The notes under the pieces: generated by a model
Databases searched by the model: none
Told to the model about the DNA's origin: nothing
What the model saw: only the letters and a program-made list of their open reading frames with translations
Program-made: the position numbers and the translations under genes
In this document: one piece after another, positions 1-16,400 of the stretch
Position numbering within the stretch: the first letter of the stretch is position 1
Layout: every line of letters starts with the position of its first letter
Assembly (NCBI RefSeq): GCF_037975245.1
Contig: NC_092562.1
Coordinates: forward strand, 30,082,054-30,146,053
Direction of reading: 5' to 3'
From: Apostichopus japonicus
Taxonomy: Eukaryota; Echinodermata; Holothuroidea; Aspidochirotida; Stichopodidae
Length of the DNA stretch: 64,000 bases

Positions 1-1339
<1,339 letters not shown>

Positions 1340-1497
1340 TGACTAACCCAGTATATTCTGAAGATAGTGAATCTGCTATGAGCCAACCAGATGAAATTGT
1401 GGCTATCGATGACAAGTCAATCAAGATTTCCGACTTGGCTACTTATGTTAAACAGAAGAAGGAAAACAGAGCAGACAATTTCTTCACTGAATTTGAG
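1340..1497 (+). CDS. Phosphatase exon 1 (first in window): juxtamembrane segment
   Basis: The exon opens after TTTTGTCTCAG and closes before GTATAT. It enters in phase 1 and leaves in phase 0, giving 53 codons. It begins TNPVYSE, so an NPxY motif of the PTB-binding type lies near its N-terminus. It ends in a helical stretch ([10 protein letters not shown] through FFTEFE) that matches the wedge region always found just before a first PTP domain. The donor (GAG/GTATAT) is weaker than consensus, but the join to exon 2 is the expected E-TLPS. Confidence 0.88.
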
Positions 1498-4400
1498 GTA
1501 TATTGGGAAAGTCTCTTACTTTTACAAACAAAACTCCATCAAAAACTAACATTTTAATGATGCATTATTAATACAAGAGTAACACTGCAACAATGATACT
1601 TGTAACATTACTGCATAAATGCCCAGGAATGCTGCAATGATGCTAGAGTAATACTGCAGTGGGACAACGCCCCAGTAATACTACAGGTAGTTTGCAGTAA
1701 GCTTACAACTACAGCAATACTGTAGTAACTCCACAGTAGTACTACAGTAAAGCTGCAGTAATACTAATGTTTCAGTAACATTACAGTTATGTGCTACAGC
1801 AAAACTGTATTGACTTCAAAGGAGTGAGTGCTACAGTAAAGCTGCAGTTATACTAATGTTTCAGTAACATAACAGTTATGTACAGTACTACGCAATACTG
1901 AAGTAACTTCACATTAGGGATACAGTAAAGCTGCAGTAATACTAATGTTTCAGTAACATTACAGTTATGTACTACATCAGTACTGTAGTAACTTCACTGT
2001 AGTGCTACAGTAAAGCTGCAGTATTACTAATGTTCCAGTAACGTTACTGTTATTTGCTACATCAATACTGCTTCACAGTAGCGCTGTAGTAAAGCCACAG
2101 TATTACTAATGTTCCAGTAACATTACTGTTATGTGCTACGTCAATACTGTAGTAACTTCACAGGAGTGCTCCAGTAAAGCTGCAGTTTATAATACTAATG
2201 TTTCACTAACATTACAGTTATGTGCTACATCAATTCTGTAGTAACTTCACAGTAGTGCTACAGTAAAGCTGCAGTAATACTAATGTTTCAGGTAACATTA
2301 CTGTTATTTGCTACATCAATTCTGTAGTTACTTCACAGTAGTGCTACAGTAAAGCTGCAGTATTACTAATGTTTCAGTAAATTACAGTTATGTGCTACAT
2401 CAATACTGTACTGACTCCACAGTAGTGGTACAGTAAAGCTGCAATAATACTAATGTTTCAGTAACATTACTGTTATTTGCTACATTAGTACTGTAGTAAC
2501 TTCACAGTAGTGCTACACTAAAGCTGCAGTAATATGTTTCAGTAACATTACAATTATGTACAACGCAATACTGTAGTAACTTCACTGTAGTGCTACAGTA
2601 AAGCTGCAGTATTACTAATGTTCCAGTTATATTACTGTTATTTGCTACATCAATACTGCTTCACATTAGTGCTACAATAAAGCTGCAGTAATACAAATGT
2701 TTCAGTGACATTACAGTTATATGCTACATCAATACTGTATTGACTCCACAGTAGCGCTACAGTAAAGCTACAGTATTACTAATGTTTCATTAACATTACA
2801 GTTATGTGCTACATCAATACTGTAGTAACTTCACAGTAGTGCTACAGTAGAGCTGCAGTAATACTAATGTTTCAGGTAACATTACTGTTATTTGCTACAT
2901 CAATTCTGTAGTTACTTCACAGTAGTGCTACAGTAAGCTGCAGTAATACTAACGTTTCAGTAACATTACTGTTATTTGCTACGTCAATACTGTAGTTACT
3001 TCACAGTAGTGCTACAGTAAAGCTGCAGTATTACTAATGTTTCAGTAACATTACAGTTATGTGCTACATCAATGCTGTAGTAATTCCACAGTAGTGCTAC
3101 AGTAACCAGCTACCATACCATATTAGATTTTGTATAACTTTTTTACTTTTAAGAGTTACATAAAGACTAAATTTTTACTTGTTCTTTCAATCGTGATTGA
3201 CTTGTTTTATTTCGCGTTTATAGCAGCTACTTCTTGTGCTTTATTTATGTTATCTTAGAGGGGAATGTGTCCTGCGGTAAATGCATAGGACAGTTTCAAG
3301 TAGCCCACGTGTTTCACACGGTTTTATGTTACAGGTATTGATATTTAATAGGAGAGTAACAGTGCATTTAATAATGCAAAAGTTGTACTCTAGTAACATG
3401 TACTACCTATATTAAATTAATATTGCGGTAATACCACATTAATGTTGCAGTAATCTCACAATTATACAACACCAAAATACTGGAGGAACCCTGCAGAAAT
3501 ACTAGAGTAATGCTTCATAAATATGAGAGTAAAGGTGCTTTTAATAATAGAGTAATGCAACAGTTATACTATAAGAGCAGTTATAGTTATATTTCATTAA
3601 GTTTGCAGTATATTCTACAGTTATGTTGCATTAATTAATACTACAGCAATGCTAAACCTACATTACTGCAATAATGCTGCCGTTATGTGCTGTTGTATGA
3701 TAGTAGTAGTGGTAGATTTTTACCACAGTAATACTACGGTATGCTACAGAAATGTTATAGTAACGCTGCATTAATGATACAATTAATGCTATAGAAATGC
3801 TACAGTACGATACAGTTGTGCTGCAGTAATGCTGCAGTAATACTGCAGTAATGCTGCAGTAATGCTACAGTTATGCTACAGTAATGCTGCAGGAATGTTG
3901 CAGTAATGCTACAGGGGGTAAGACAACTGTTTGTTACAGGAATGCATGTCGCACCATTAAGCTTGGTACATGAGAGGTTATTTTTAGCTTCCTTTAGCTG
4001 AACTTGGTTCATCTACCAGCTGAGTTGATTTCAATTATCATATCCTAGGAAAAAATATAATTGTCTCCCTATTTTGTTAATTTCATTTCACCAGACATTA
4101 CCTTCGAATAAGCTCCACCCGTGGACTGTAGCAGAAAAGCCAGAAAACAAAACGAAAAATCGCTATGGAAACATCCTCCCATGTAAGACAAACAGGTTGA
4201 ATAATAGCTTATTGGCTACTTGTTTAGAAATGTTGGCTGACACTATTAGAATATTCGTCACTAACTCTCCATCGCCCCAACCAACCCCACCCCACCCCCA
4301 TTAATATTTGCTGTGTTCGTATTTGTTTTGATTTCTTTAATAATTTCTGTTTTAGATGCTATTAGTATAATACATGATCAGTTTTCTTCACTAGTGCTTA

Positions 4401-7400
4401 CAATGTAAATGCTTGTAATATTAAGCAACCTGAGTAGAATCTTGCAGAGAATCAAACTGAAATTGAATTGAATTAAGTTATTTTTTTTTTTTTCCACAGA
4501 TGACAATTCTCGTGTTGTGCTTGACAAAGTAAATGGTGATCCACACTCAGACTATATCAATGCTTCATACATTGATGTAAGTATTGAATGTGATCCATAC
4601 TCATAGTATATTAACTATCATATATTGATGTAAGTATTGAATTTTATCCATACTCACACTATATTAATGTCTCATTTACTGATGTAAGTATTCACACTAA
4701 TTCATTGTCTCCTGTACTGATGTATTGATTGTGATCCATCCTCACACTGTAAATACGCCTCATCTATTGATGTTGGTATTGAATTTGATCCATACTCATT
4801 CTTTATTAACCATCATATAATGATGTAAGTATTGAATTTTATCTATACTCACACTATATTAATGTCTCATATACTGATGTAAGTATTCACTCTATATCAA
4901 TGTCTCCTGTACTGATGCAGTGATTGTGATCCATCCTCACACTGTAAATATGCCTCATATATTTATGTAAGTATGAATGTGATGCATACTCATATTATAT
5001 TAACTCTCATATATTGATGTAAGTATTGAATGTGATCCATACTTATACTAATTAACTCTCACATATTGATGTAAGAATTGAATTTTATCTATACTCACAC
5101 TATATCAATGTCTCATATATTGGTGTAAGTATTCACACTGTCTCCTGATGTCTCCTGTACTGATGTATCGACTGTGATGCATACTCACACTAAATATGCC
5201 TCATATATTGATGTAAGTATGAATGTGATCCATACTCATATTATATTAACTCTCATATATTGATGTAAGTATTGAATCTTATCCATCTCCTCTGTTATTT
5301 CCCCAGAATAATTTCGGGTCTCAACGTGACTAAATTCACAAATTAAACTCAGCCAAAACACAATTTATTATTTTAAAAAAGAAAAGCACAGAGGTACTCT
5401 GGAGAGACTGACAGAGATTCTGTTCCCTTAGCAACATCCAAAATGAGCTCAAAATAGAAAGTTTAAGAAATCGAGAATCCACTAGAAAAATTATGTCAAA
5501 AGAAGATCATTGCAAATTTACTTTGTCTTTTAGTATATTGTATGACAAGTTCTGTCAATTTTCATGACAATGACACTGCACCCTGTTGCCTAACAACAGC
5601 ACACTGTCTCTATCATCTCTAAAACATTGTGTTGCTAGTGATTTGCTCATGCTAATGAAGTTTATGATCCATTACTGAAACAAAAATATGGATAGCTAAG
5701 AATCATCATATGATGCCATCTATATCAGTCAATCAGTGGCAAGAATGAAAAACCATGCACAGAAAGCTGTTGTAGAATTACATTTTCCATTCCTTTCCTC
5801 AGGGTTACAAAGCTCCCAAAATGTTTATTGCATCACATGGTATGTTTCAGTAAAAAAATAAAAATGTCATTGGGGTGGTGGAAGTTTAACTAATATCATT
5901 AGTTATGATACTAATATATTAAAAGCTATGCTTTCCCTTTGCTAATCATTTACTGGAACACTGCGGTTACAGTAGAAAAAGCTGGTGTCTATCTCATAAT
6001 TACAGTAAACTGGCAAGAAATGTCAACTCCAAAAATACGCATATCCTGGTTTTGCCAAAATAAGTCCAATACACATCTCCACACTCCCCAAACACACAAA
6101 GGAATGTAAAACACCCACAAAGGAATGGCTGCTATGTACAGTAAGAAATATATGTTACACAACTTCAATATACGTGTTTCGTTGAGTGTAACTAAAAATG
6201 CACTTTGATATTTACATGCAAAGTATCTGCTGGAGCAAGTAGTATGCACACTGATTTTATGTGTGTTTAGCCTTACATGCAATATTTTTGTGCTAATAAT
6301 GCACAATTTACATGCTAAATTTTGTGCAAAGGAAATTTATTTAAATTCTTGTGCTATTTAAGTCATAGTATGAACTGTGTTAGTGGTGTTGTATAGTCAA
6401 ATAGAGAAGAAATAAGTTTAAAATTATCTGTCTTGACATTTATTTCACAGTTGAGTAAATGTTGTCTTACATATGTGAGTGTATGGCAGAAATTCAAAAA
6501 CAATAAGCTAGATCGGTATGTATCATGAGAAAGGAATTGTAGTGTGCATGGTTAGTGAGGGTTTATTACAGTGAAAATAATTAAGTGCATTTTTAGTGAG
6601 AGTTGATTATAGTATGGCTAAGTAAGTGCATTGTTAGTTGATTACATAGTTGATTACAGTGCAGCGAATGAAGTGCATTATGACATGTACATGTTTTGTT
6701 TCAATGCTGTGGAGTGTCATAATATGAACAATTAAAAAGCAATGTAGCAAAAAGCAAAAAGCAAATAAAAAAACAATGTAAAAAGCAATGTAAAAGTCTT
6801 AAGTGGTTCAATAACATTCACATTGAGAATATTTCAAGTAATCATTTTTGGTTACTTACGAAACAAAATGATGTAATTTAATTAGTCACTGCTCATGTTT
6901 CCAATAAAGCATTTATCTAGGTTAGAAATCCTGGAAAGACACACATACACTTTATTACATATATATATATAATATTGAAAGATATGAATGACTATAGTAG
7001 CTTCGTTGATCAGTTCAAGAACAGGCGTAAGCAAAAATTGATTAAAACCACAATGTACATATTATTTTAACAGGTCCGAACAAGGATTCTGTTGTCGATT
7101 TCTGGCGAATGGTCTGGCAAGAAAATGTTTCTACAATTGTCATGTTGACTCCCCTTGTTGAGAAAGAGAAGGTATCCACATTTTAAAATCAGTTATATTT
7201 ATGGAATTCATTTAACCTACTCTACAAATGTCTGATATGTTTTGTTTGTGTCATTCATTTAACCTGCCCTACAAGTGTCTTGTATGTCATGTTTGTGTAA
7301 TTCATTTAACCTGCCCTACAAGTGTCTGGTATGAAATGTTTGTGTAATTCATTTAACCTGCCCTACAAGTGTCTTGTATGTCATGTTTGTGTAATTCATT

Positions 7401-10400
7401 TAACCTGACCTGCAAGTGTCTGGTATGTCATGTTTGTGCCATTCATTTAGCCTGCCCTACAAGTGTCTGGTATGTCATGTTTGTGTCATCCATTTAACCT
7501 GACTTGCAAGTGTCTAATGTATGTCATGTTTGTGTAATTCATTTAACCTGACCTGCAAGTGTCTGCTATGTCATGTTTGTGTAATTCATTTAACCTGACC
7601 TGCAAGTGTCTGGTACGTCATGTTTGTGCCATTCATTTAGCCTGCCCTACAAGTGTCTGGTATGTCATGTTTGTGTCATCCATTTAACCTGACTTGCAAG
7701 TGTCTAATGTATGTCATGTTTGTGTAATTCATTTAACCTGACCTGCAAGTGTCTGCTATGTCATGTTTGTGTTATTCATTTAACCTGCCCTACAAGTGTC
7801 TGATATGTCATGTTTGTGTAATTCATTTAACCTGCCCTACAAGTGTCTGGTATGTCATGTTTGTATCATTTAACCTGCCCTACAAGTGTATGGTATGTCA
7901 TGTTTGTGTTATTCATTTAACCTGCCCTACAAGTGTCTGGTATATCATGTTTGTGTCATTCATTTAACCTGACCTGCAAGTGTCTGGTATGCAATGTTTG
8001 TGGTATTCATTTAACCTGCCCTACAAGTGTCTGGTATATCATGTTTGTGTCATTCATTTAACCTGCCCTACAAGTGTCTGATATGTCATGTTTGTGTAAT
8101 TCATTTAACCTGCCCTACAAGTGTCTGGTATGTCATGTTTGTATCATTTAACCTGCCCTACAAGTGTATGGTATGTCATGTTTGTGTTATTCATTTAACC
8201 TGCCCTACAAGTGTCTGGTATATCATGTTTGTGTCATTCATTTAACCTGACCTGCAAGTGTCTGGTATGCAATGTTTGTGGTATTCATTTAACCTGCCCT
8301 ACAAGTGTCTGGTATATCATGTTTGTGTCATTCATTTAACCTGCCCTACAAGTGTCTGGTATGTCATGTTTGTGTTATTCATTTAACCTGCCCTACAAGT
8401 GTCTGGTATGTAATGTTTGTGTTATTCATTTAACCTGCCCTACAAGTGTCTGGTATGTAATGTTTGTGTAATTCATTTAACCTGACTTGTGTCTGGTATG
8501 AAATGTTTGTGTAATTCATTTAACCTGCCCTACAAGTGTCTGGTATGTCATGTTTGTGTAATTCATTTAACCTGACCTACAAGTGTATGGTATGAAATGT
8601 TTGTGTAATTCATTTAATCTGCCCTACAAGTGGCTGGTATGTCATGTTTGATCTCAGACACCAGTGTACCATATTGTTTTAATTTCAAAGTTCTGTCTCA
8701 ACTCTTTTAGAAAAGAAATTATGTTGCTATTATAAATCGACCTCAGCTGTTGTTTATAAACATTCTTATTAAAGTTTCATACAGTTACCTTTACTGGATT
8801 ATTACAGAAATGGAGAAAACTATGTTATAATATTAAAGCAAGTGTTTTATTTTGTTTTAATGTTTAGCATGTAAAAAAGGGTGTACCACAAATCCTACAT
8901 TCAATATGAAAACTGAGTGCAGTAGAAATATATTCCCATGGATTAGAAGGGAAAGCTCCAGGAAATACAATAATTTGTAACCAATTCCTTCTTGCCTTGA
9001 AATCAGGCTATTCACTGGCAAGATATGAAAAGATTTCACTGTTTGCCAGTAGAAACAAAAGCGACACTTGGATATTTTTGCCAGTAGACATTCTATATTT
9101 TTCTGTATCTAATGTTAGCACCATACTACAGTACTACTTGTTATCAGAATTATTATTGGGCTATTAAAAAACTGATGTGACAGTGTTGTAATGCAGCAAA
9201 AGCCAGTGGGAATTTCATATAAGTCAGTACATTTTTAAGCATTTGCATTATTTAGGCAGTGGATAAGACTGAAATTCTTGACTTGACCTTTTAAAGTATG
9301 ATGAGTGAAACTTATTTAATCATTAATTTGCATTCTTGAAAGCATTGCATGGAAGCCTGGGAGAGGATGGGGGCTGTGGTTGGAGGGGTTCAGGTTAGAG
9401 GAGGGTTCACTCAACTCGACCATGTTGATTTACACTTTACTCCCTGCCATATAGTTTGTGCCTTTTGACATCTTTAGTTTCTTTCTCAGAAAAAATGTTT
9501 GAAGTATTGGCCTGACCAGGAGATGATTTATGGGGAATTCCTTGTCAAATGTCAGAAACTGGAGGAACATTCCAAATACGATCAGAGAATATTAACTGTC
9601 TTTCTTGTGAGTTGTCTTTGCTCCTCCATATTTGTAGCCAATTTGTGTAGCTTCGTCATTTGTCTATGAAATATCATTCGTTTAAAGGCATCATTTAGGC
9701 ATAAATAGCTTAGTCGTGTTAATCTTTCATTTAATTGAACTATGTGTCCATTTTATTTTTAAATTTAATAAAAGTTCGTTTAAACACAGCAAATATCACT
9801 TTTAAACTTTGTTGTAAAACAGGGAAATATCATATAGTATGAGTTTTGTGACAGCAGTCATACTGAAAATGTAATTTACTTTATTTATTCCAGTATAAAT
9901 ATATTAAAAATGTATTTGCAAAATTGAGTATAAAATATGTAAGAAATAAGGGAAAAGAAATATTTAAGACGTTAGGTTAAGTTTTAGTAATTTGAAAACT
10001 GAATTATTTTGTAACAAAGGTATTAAAGGGATTCTGTTTGAGCACTTTAAATAAGGCCATTTATAATGTGATCTGATATTTAGTTATCTGCAGTTTATGG
10101 TCATATCAGTTCCTATAATGGGTCTCTGACTGTCTGTCTGTCTCGTCTGTTGCTTATAAATGCGTTAGTTTCTAGATGTTTGCAAGAAATTTATCCAAAG
10201 TAGCAAATATCAAGTTTAAATATAAGTGCAAAACAGGCAAAAGTTATATAAAGCAGATTTGAGTGGGTTACATCATCACTGCAGCCAGGCAGAGTAGAAC
10301 AATCTTTTTTGCTTTGTAATTTCACACAATGACACTGCTAGCATGTGGATGTATCGCTATTGTTTTGATATTGACTCAATAATTTTCTTGAGATTTCATT

Positions 10401-13400
10401 ATATTAATTAATTCCTTATATTATGTTTCAGAGCTCAATAAAACTAATATTTTGATTGAAATTTTTCCTGCCTAGAAACATGGAGGAGAATCCCGGACAG
10501 TTAAGCATTTTCACTTCACTGATTGGAGCGATATGAAAATTCCAGAATTCTTAGATCCAATTCTGGATTTCCTGGAAATTGTGAAGAATACTAGTCAGAA
10601 AAATGTCCCTAATACCATCGTTCATTGCAGGTAAAAACAAAGACACAGAATTAAGGTTACTGCAGGACCACGATATCCTTGCATTACCATTGTACATTGC
10701 AGTTATAGCCTACAGGAACCCGATGTAAAGTATTAATAGTAGTATCTTTATATCAGTTTGTATTTCAGTTGCATATTACCATAATTTTCAGGCATCTTGT
10801 ATACTTCCCCGGTCAAATTCAGTGGAATGGTCCCGGCCAGAAAAGTTTAGCAGAACTGTTCCATACTGCGAACAATCAAGCAACATGTGATTCACCCATG
10901 ATGACACAACGGACATCACCATTTAACAATAAGGGTTTACAGACAGTCTCCACAGACTTTCCAACTAATTTATAAATAGCTGTAGCGCCTTAATGCACCA
11001 CAATGAAAGAATAGGTTGGATAGGCCTAGTCCAAGTATGATACTGCAGTGCCCTATGATTGCTGTAACATTTTAAGAAACCTTTTATTTGCAAAATATAC
11101 TATAAATTATTTTCCATAGCTTAATTATAGCAAATTACTGCAAATATAGTTCAACAAATGCTGTAAGGAATTCTTCACTTACACAAACCACATTTTCACA
11201 AATAATTAATTCAATGGGACATTGCACTGTAAGGATCAAAAGGACACAAAGATGCACACTTGCAAGTAACAAAACTTTCTCATAGATCACTAAAAAGTAT
11301 CATTGAAGCAGAACATTACGTATGTTGCTTTCGAAGAAGGAATTTAAGGATATAAGCAGTCAATATAAATTATATAATGGCTGGTAGAGTAAATCAGTTC
11401 TCGGGTTAAAAGTAACTGTTCTTTTACAGTCTTACTATGTACATGACTGGGGACTGCATAGCCTCTTATGTATGTCGTTAGTAAAGGCCACGTGGGTACC
11501 CGGTGTCTGAACGATCATAACAACAGGTACTCGGGAGCATTAGGTTTTGGCTCCCATCACTAACCTTAGCTGTTTTTTCTGTTATTTGATAAATTACTTG
11601 ATTTATTTTCTCTGCATATTTAGTGCTGGAGTTGGACGAACAGGAACTTACATCACCCTTGATGCTATGTTAGATATGGCACAGGCTGAAGGAAAGGTTA
11701 ATGTCTACAAGTTTGTGACAGAAATGAGACAAAGAAGATTCATGTCTGTGCAAATCCAGGTATTGACGTCTTTCCTGTATTAGATTATATTATACAACTT
11801 TAGGATAAATATATATATTGAAAGCTTCAAGCTCAAGTATTAGCATGTTAATCGCTAAAGTAAATGTTATATCACTGACATGGAGGAGGAATTTGAAGTT
11901 CTCTCTGATTGAAGGAATAACCCAACAGCAAACCCACCAATGGATTTCAGAATACAGATATCAGGCATTCTGATTGCCTCAACATGTGTGAGAGGCAGCA
12001 TGTTAAATTTGCACTTTTGTTAAAATTACCAAGTTATAGGAGTGATTTAACCTGTTAATAGAATAGTGCATGATTGTGTAGCATGTTCCAAAACTGGCAG
12101 TCAACACATCAGAATTGGTCCCAAATGGTAACTGAGGATTCGGAAGTTTTCTTCCTTGGATAACTAAAGAGCTTTACAGTCTTTCAACAGCCTGATACGT
12201 GTCGTTTTCTTGTTATGAAGGGAGGGATTTATATGATTAAAATCTATGATATACATAATCTGTGATAAAATAAAGTGGCTGGTGTGATTATTAGTTTACT
12301 ACAATTATGAGGCAGTAACTAGAGAGCTGTGCCACAATCTTCCTTTGAATTTGCAGCAATCTTCTAGTTCTTTGCAACAATCTTTCGTAGCGTTCTGTCC
12401 CTAATTCTGTGTCATTGCAGGATCAGTACCAATTTGTTTTTGACGCTTTGGTCAAGCACTTTTGCATCGGAAGGACAACCATGTCTGTTGATTCATTCAG
12501 AGTGGAACTGGCTAGTCTTAAAGATACCAACAAGAAGACGAATGAAACATTTTTAACAGAGCAATTCAAGGTATTTCATCTTTTACAGTTGTTTTAGTTA
12601 AAAGGCCTGATTTACTTTTTGCTCCTATTGGTCAAAACAACTTGTTTTTCATCATTGTTAGTAGGTCTCGTGGGGATCAAAATATCAGTACTCCTTAATA
12701 ATTTTATTTCAAATGACTAGATTTATACTAGAGATGGACTAATTTTCCATTTATCTAAACAGTTAATCTGAACTTTAGAAGCTTTATATTCAAATATTAA
12801 GTCACTGCTTAGTGACACCTTGTAATGGGTGTGTGATGCTGAGGCTTAAAATGCTAAGAAAGAAGGCTGCAGTTATGTGAACAATTTCGAATATAAGTTT
12901 GAAATTTAATACAGTACATACATTTAATTTACATCAATTCAATGCTTTCATATTCTATTTTGACTGACATTGTAAGAAACCAATTTTAGTAAGAACAATT
13001 CAATGCCTTCATTTTCTATTTGATAGAAATTGGAAGAAACTTCTACCACACCCAGTTCATCAGACGTGTCTGAGGCAAAGAAGATGGAAAACAGATCCAG
13101 AAATCGATTTTCAACAATTCTACCAGGTAAATGGAAATTGCATAAAACCATCGTACATATGACTCAATTTCCTTTATTGAACTAGATATACAAATCCAGT
13201 TTTTGGAGAAATTCTCAATAACAATATTATTTTCAGCTGAAATTTGCATTGACTTTTACCACAGTCTGGTGGGATAACATTTGAATTTCATAATATTTTG
13301 ATCCATATGTGGGAAAACTTTGATGACACTTTAGAAACTTAATGTCAGAAAGGAAATGTTAGAAACTTAAGCACAAACTATGACATATTAAAAGGAATTA

Positions 13401-16400
13401 ACATACGACATGAAACATGTGGGCTTAGTAAAATAGGTAATTGTGAATAACGAAATGGTGATAACCAGATGGGTGCCTTGATTATATTGAGGACTATCTG
13501 ACTACCTAGAATAGAAAATGTGTGGTCAGAATCATACAAAGCTGCAGTTTACTGCAAAGTACAGCAGCTTATAAATATGAGTGAATTTATTAGCAGAGTG
13601 ATACATGTATCTGCAGGAATCATGAAAGGAACCAGCTAACTTATGGGTATGGACATTTTAAGGTATGCTAGACTGTTAGGTCTTGTGTTTCATAGGACTG
13701 AGAATCAAAATATTTATTGGACACCAGCAGGAAACAGCAGGAAATGTGTTCTAGTAGGGTTTCTAAGACTTGTTTCTATAGGTAAAATAACATAAAACTG
13801 CAAATAGCTGTCTACATTTACAGATAGACAGGCAGATAGTGAGATAGAAAGATGAATACAGATCATGTTGCTTTTGAGAAAGAAGAAAAATTCCAATCTG
13901 CCTGGACACTTCATGAAATGTGTTATTTTAAACCCTTTCTGTAACATACTAGTCAAAGGTAGCTTGACGCCAGATAATAGGTCTGAAGTTGTCATATTTT
14001 GTTACAGAATTTCTGTTGGTCTCACTGAAAGCGTTTTGTGTTATTTTCATCTCCACTGAGTGTGAATTAACCTATATCTTGGGATATCATAAACAAGTAT
14101 CGATATGTTTTTCAGAGCTACTTATATGTTTTCATTAATATACTTTTCTCTTGCAAGTTGAAGAACACCGACCGTTTTTGATGACGAATGTTGGAGAGAA
14201 TTACAATAATTACATTAATGCTTCATTCTTAAATGTAAGTGATTTCAATTGCTTTGTTTAATTGACTCTGAACAATCCTTTACTAATTGATTTATTAATA
14301 CTAGTAGTAGCGAGAGTGAGAGATGTTTTTATCAACTGGAGAAGAGAAATACTGCATAATTACCCTTAGGTTTTAAGTCAAATTAAATAAATTGGTAATT
14401 CACTAGAAAGATAACAATTAAAATTAGTAGTGAAGTTATGATGCTCAGAGGTTCTTTCTGTTTTGATCATTAGGGTTACAAGAAGAGGGACTTTTTCATA
14501 GCTACTCAGATGCCTCTGAAGAATACCATTCTGGACTTTTGGCGACTGGTTTGGGACTATGAGTGCAGTGTTATCATCATGCTCAATGAGTTGGATGATA
14601 AGGTTAGATACAAAATGGAATCCCACTTTGTTAGAAGTTTTGGAATGTAATGTAGAATTATTTTACCATCCCTGATCTCTCCCCCTTAAAGAGAAACAGG
14701 AATATAAACACACCTCCCTGTGAAGGATCTCTTATTCTTGTGACATCACTTTTCAACCTATTTTTAATTCCTTCAAAAAAAAATCTGATCAGTTTCTCTT
14801 TCAGATATGAAATTGCAAAATACCTTTCAGCGGGATTTTGCACATTGAAAAATTGCTTTTGTGTAGCAACGATACAGTTGTGCCTTGAAATCAACATTCT
14901 GTTTCTCAACACCAAATTTCACATAAAATGTCTTCATGACGGTAACTTAATATCATCATTCTTCATTGTACCAATTCCTCTTTCTCCTTACATGTTGTTG
15001 TGCAGTGATAGCATTGTTATTGCTACTTGTTTTATAATAAATATATCACTTTCTCTACAGGATGAACAATACTGGCCCGAAACCTCTCCAGTCACATTTA
15101 GTCCATTCACAATTGTACCTCTCTCTTCAGATGTCAATGGTTCTATTTGTGTCCGCAAAATGGAAGTTACTAACACAGCTCGGCAGGTTAATTAATTTTT
15201 GAAATTATATTTTTGTTTATTTATATGAACAACTCTGAAAGAAACAAGATGAAATATTGCAAAATTCTGAGTGTTCGTTTAAAACAGAAATTAGTGCTTT
15301 TAATCTTGAGTCTGTGAAGGCAAACTTGGGTTGGCTTTGACTTTGGATTTAGGAGTACCCTGGATTTGGACATGACACCAAGTCCAAGCTAGTCCATCAA
15401 TATTTTCCATCATTTTATAGGACAATCTATTGTAATTGGTTGGTGCTGTAGAATATTCAGTAGGTTTGTTTGCATATAAAATCAGAATGGCTGGTTGATT
15501 TTCATATTTAATATTTGTTAGTGTGGAGCTCAAATTTTTCTACTCATTAAATCTCTCACGGTTTCTTTCTGGGACGTAGAGTGTGATCCTTGGTTACACA
15601 GTATGTACAGTGTTGTGGCTTCTGACTGGGACCACCCACCCTATGCAAAAGAAACGCTTATATAAGGATCCCCAACAACGATTGGCTTTAAAGCTCAATT
15701 GATAGAACATACAGATTTAAATTTTTATGTCACTGAATCAAGTCACAATCCCATTCAATAAATGATTTGCTGACTTAAATGTTCATATAATAATGTTAAT
15801 ATAATATATTGCAATAACCAATCACTTTTAGCAGTCTGTCTTGTCTTTGAAATAGTCTCAGAATATCCGTACCGTGATGCAAATGCAGTGTCTTGGTTGG
15901 CCAAATAACGAGACAGTCGCTAACTCACCAGAGCTGCTGTTGCATTGCGTTCATCAGCTGAGCCAGTGGTGCAAGGAAAGTGCAATTGATCGTGTTCTGG
16001 TACATTGCATGTAAGTTGTCTCTGTTCACATGGTTCAACTACTGGTCATGCCCTCACTAAACCTAATTTCAGATGCGCTGCCACTATTTATTGACTAATT
16101 TTTTATCAAATATGACAAATGGTCAAGTGCAGTATGTATAGTCACTAATGTCAGCTGGTTGTTTTTGCAACATATTGTATTCCATCCGGGAAACATGATG
16201 GTACTTCCATGTAGCTTATTTTCTGTCAATGAATATGTTTGCAGGTTCTTTACAACCTGAAGTCCACTGTGTTTAGGGGTCATTTTTGAAGGCATATTTT
16301 TAGAGGCTAAACAGGACGAGTCTAACAGTTAAGCATATTGCTGTTACTGTTATAGCTTTTTATAGAATAAATGCCAAACATATCTAATGCTCGTGGAAAA

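Noticed and set aside
7749-8245. Two 72-codon Cys-rich frames that are nearly identical
   Set aside because: They are one phase of the 47-bp minisatellite; the similarity comes from a 278-bp duplication of the array.
1560-8655. CRISPR-like arrays
   Set aside because: Units are contiguous and degenerate with no unique spacers, lie in introns of a spliced eukaryotic gene, and have no cas genes.
10769-10975. 68-codon open frame in the P-loop intron
   Set aside because: No PTP similarity and no splice sites that fit the phase-2 junction between exons 7 and 8.
14740-15060. N-terminal extension of exon 13
   Set aside because: Chance open reading; the acceptor at 15060 matches the phase from exon 12, and the extension has no PTP similarity.
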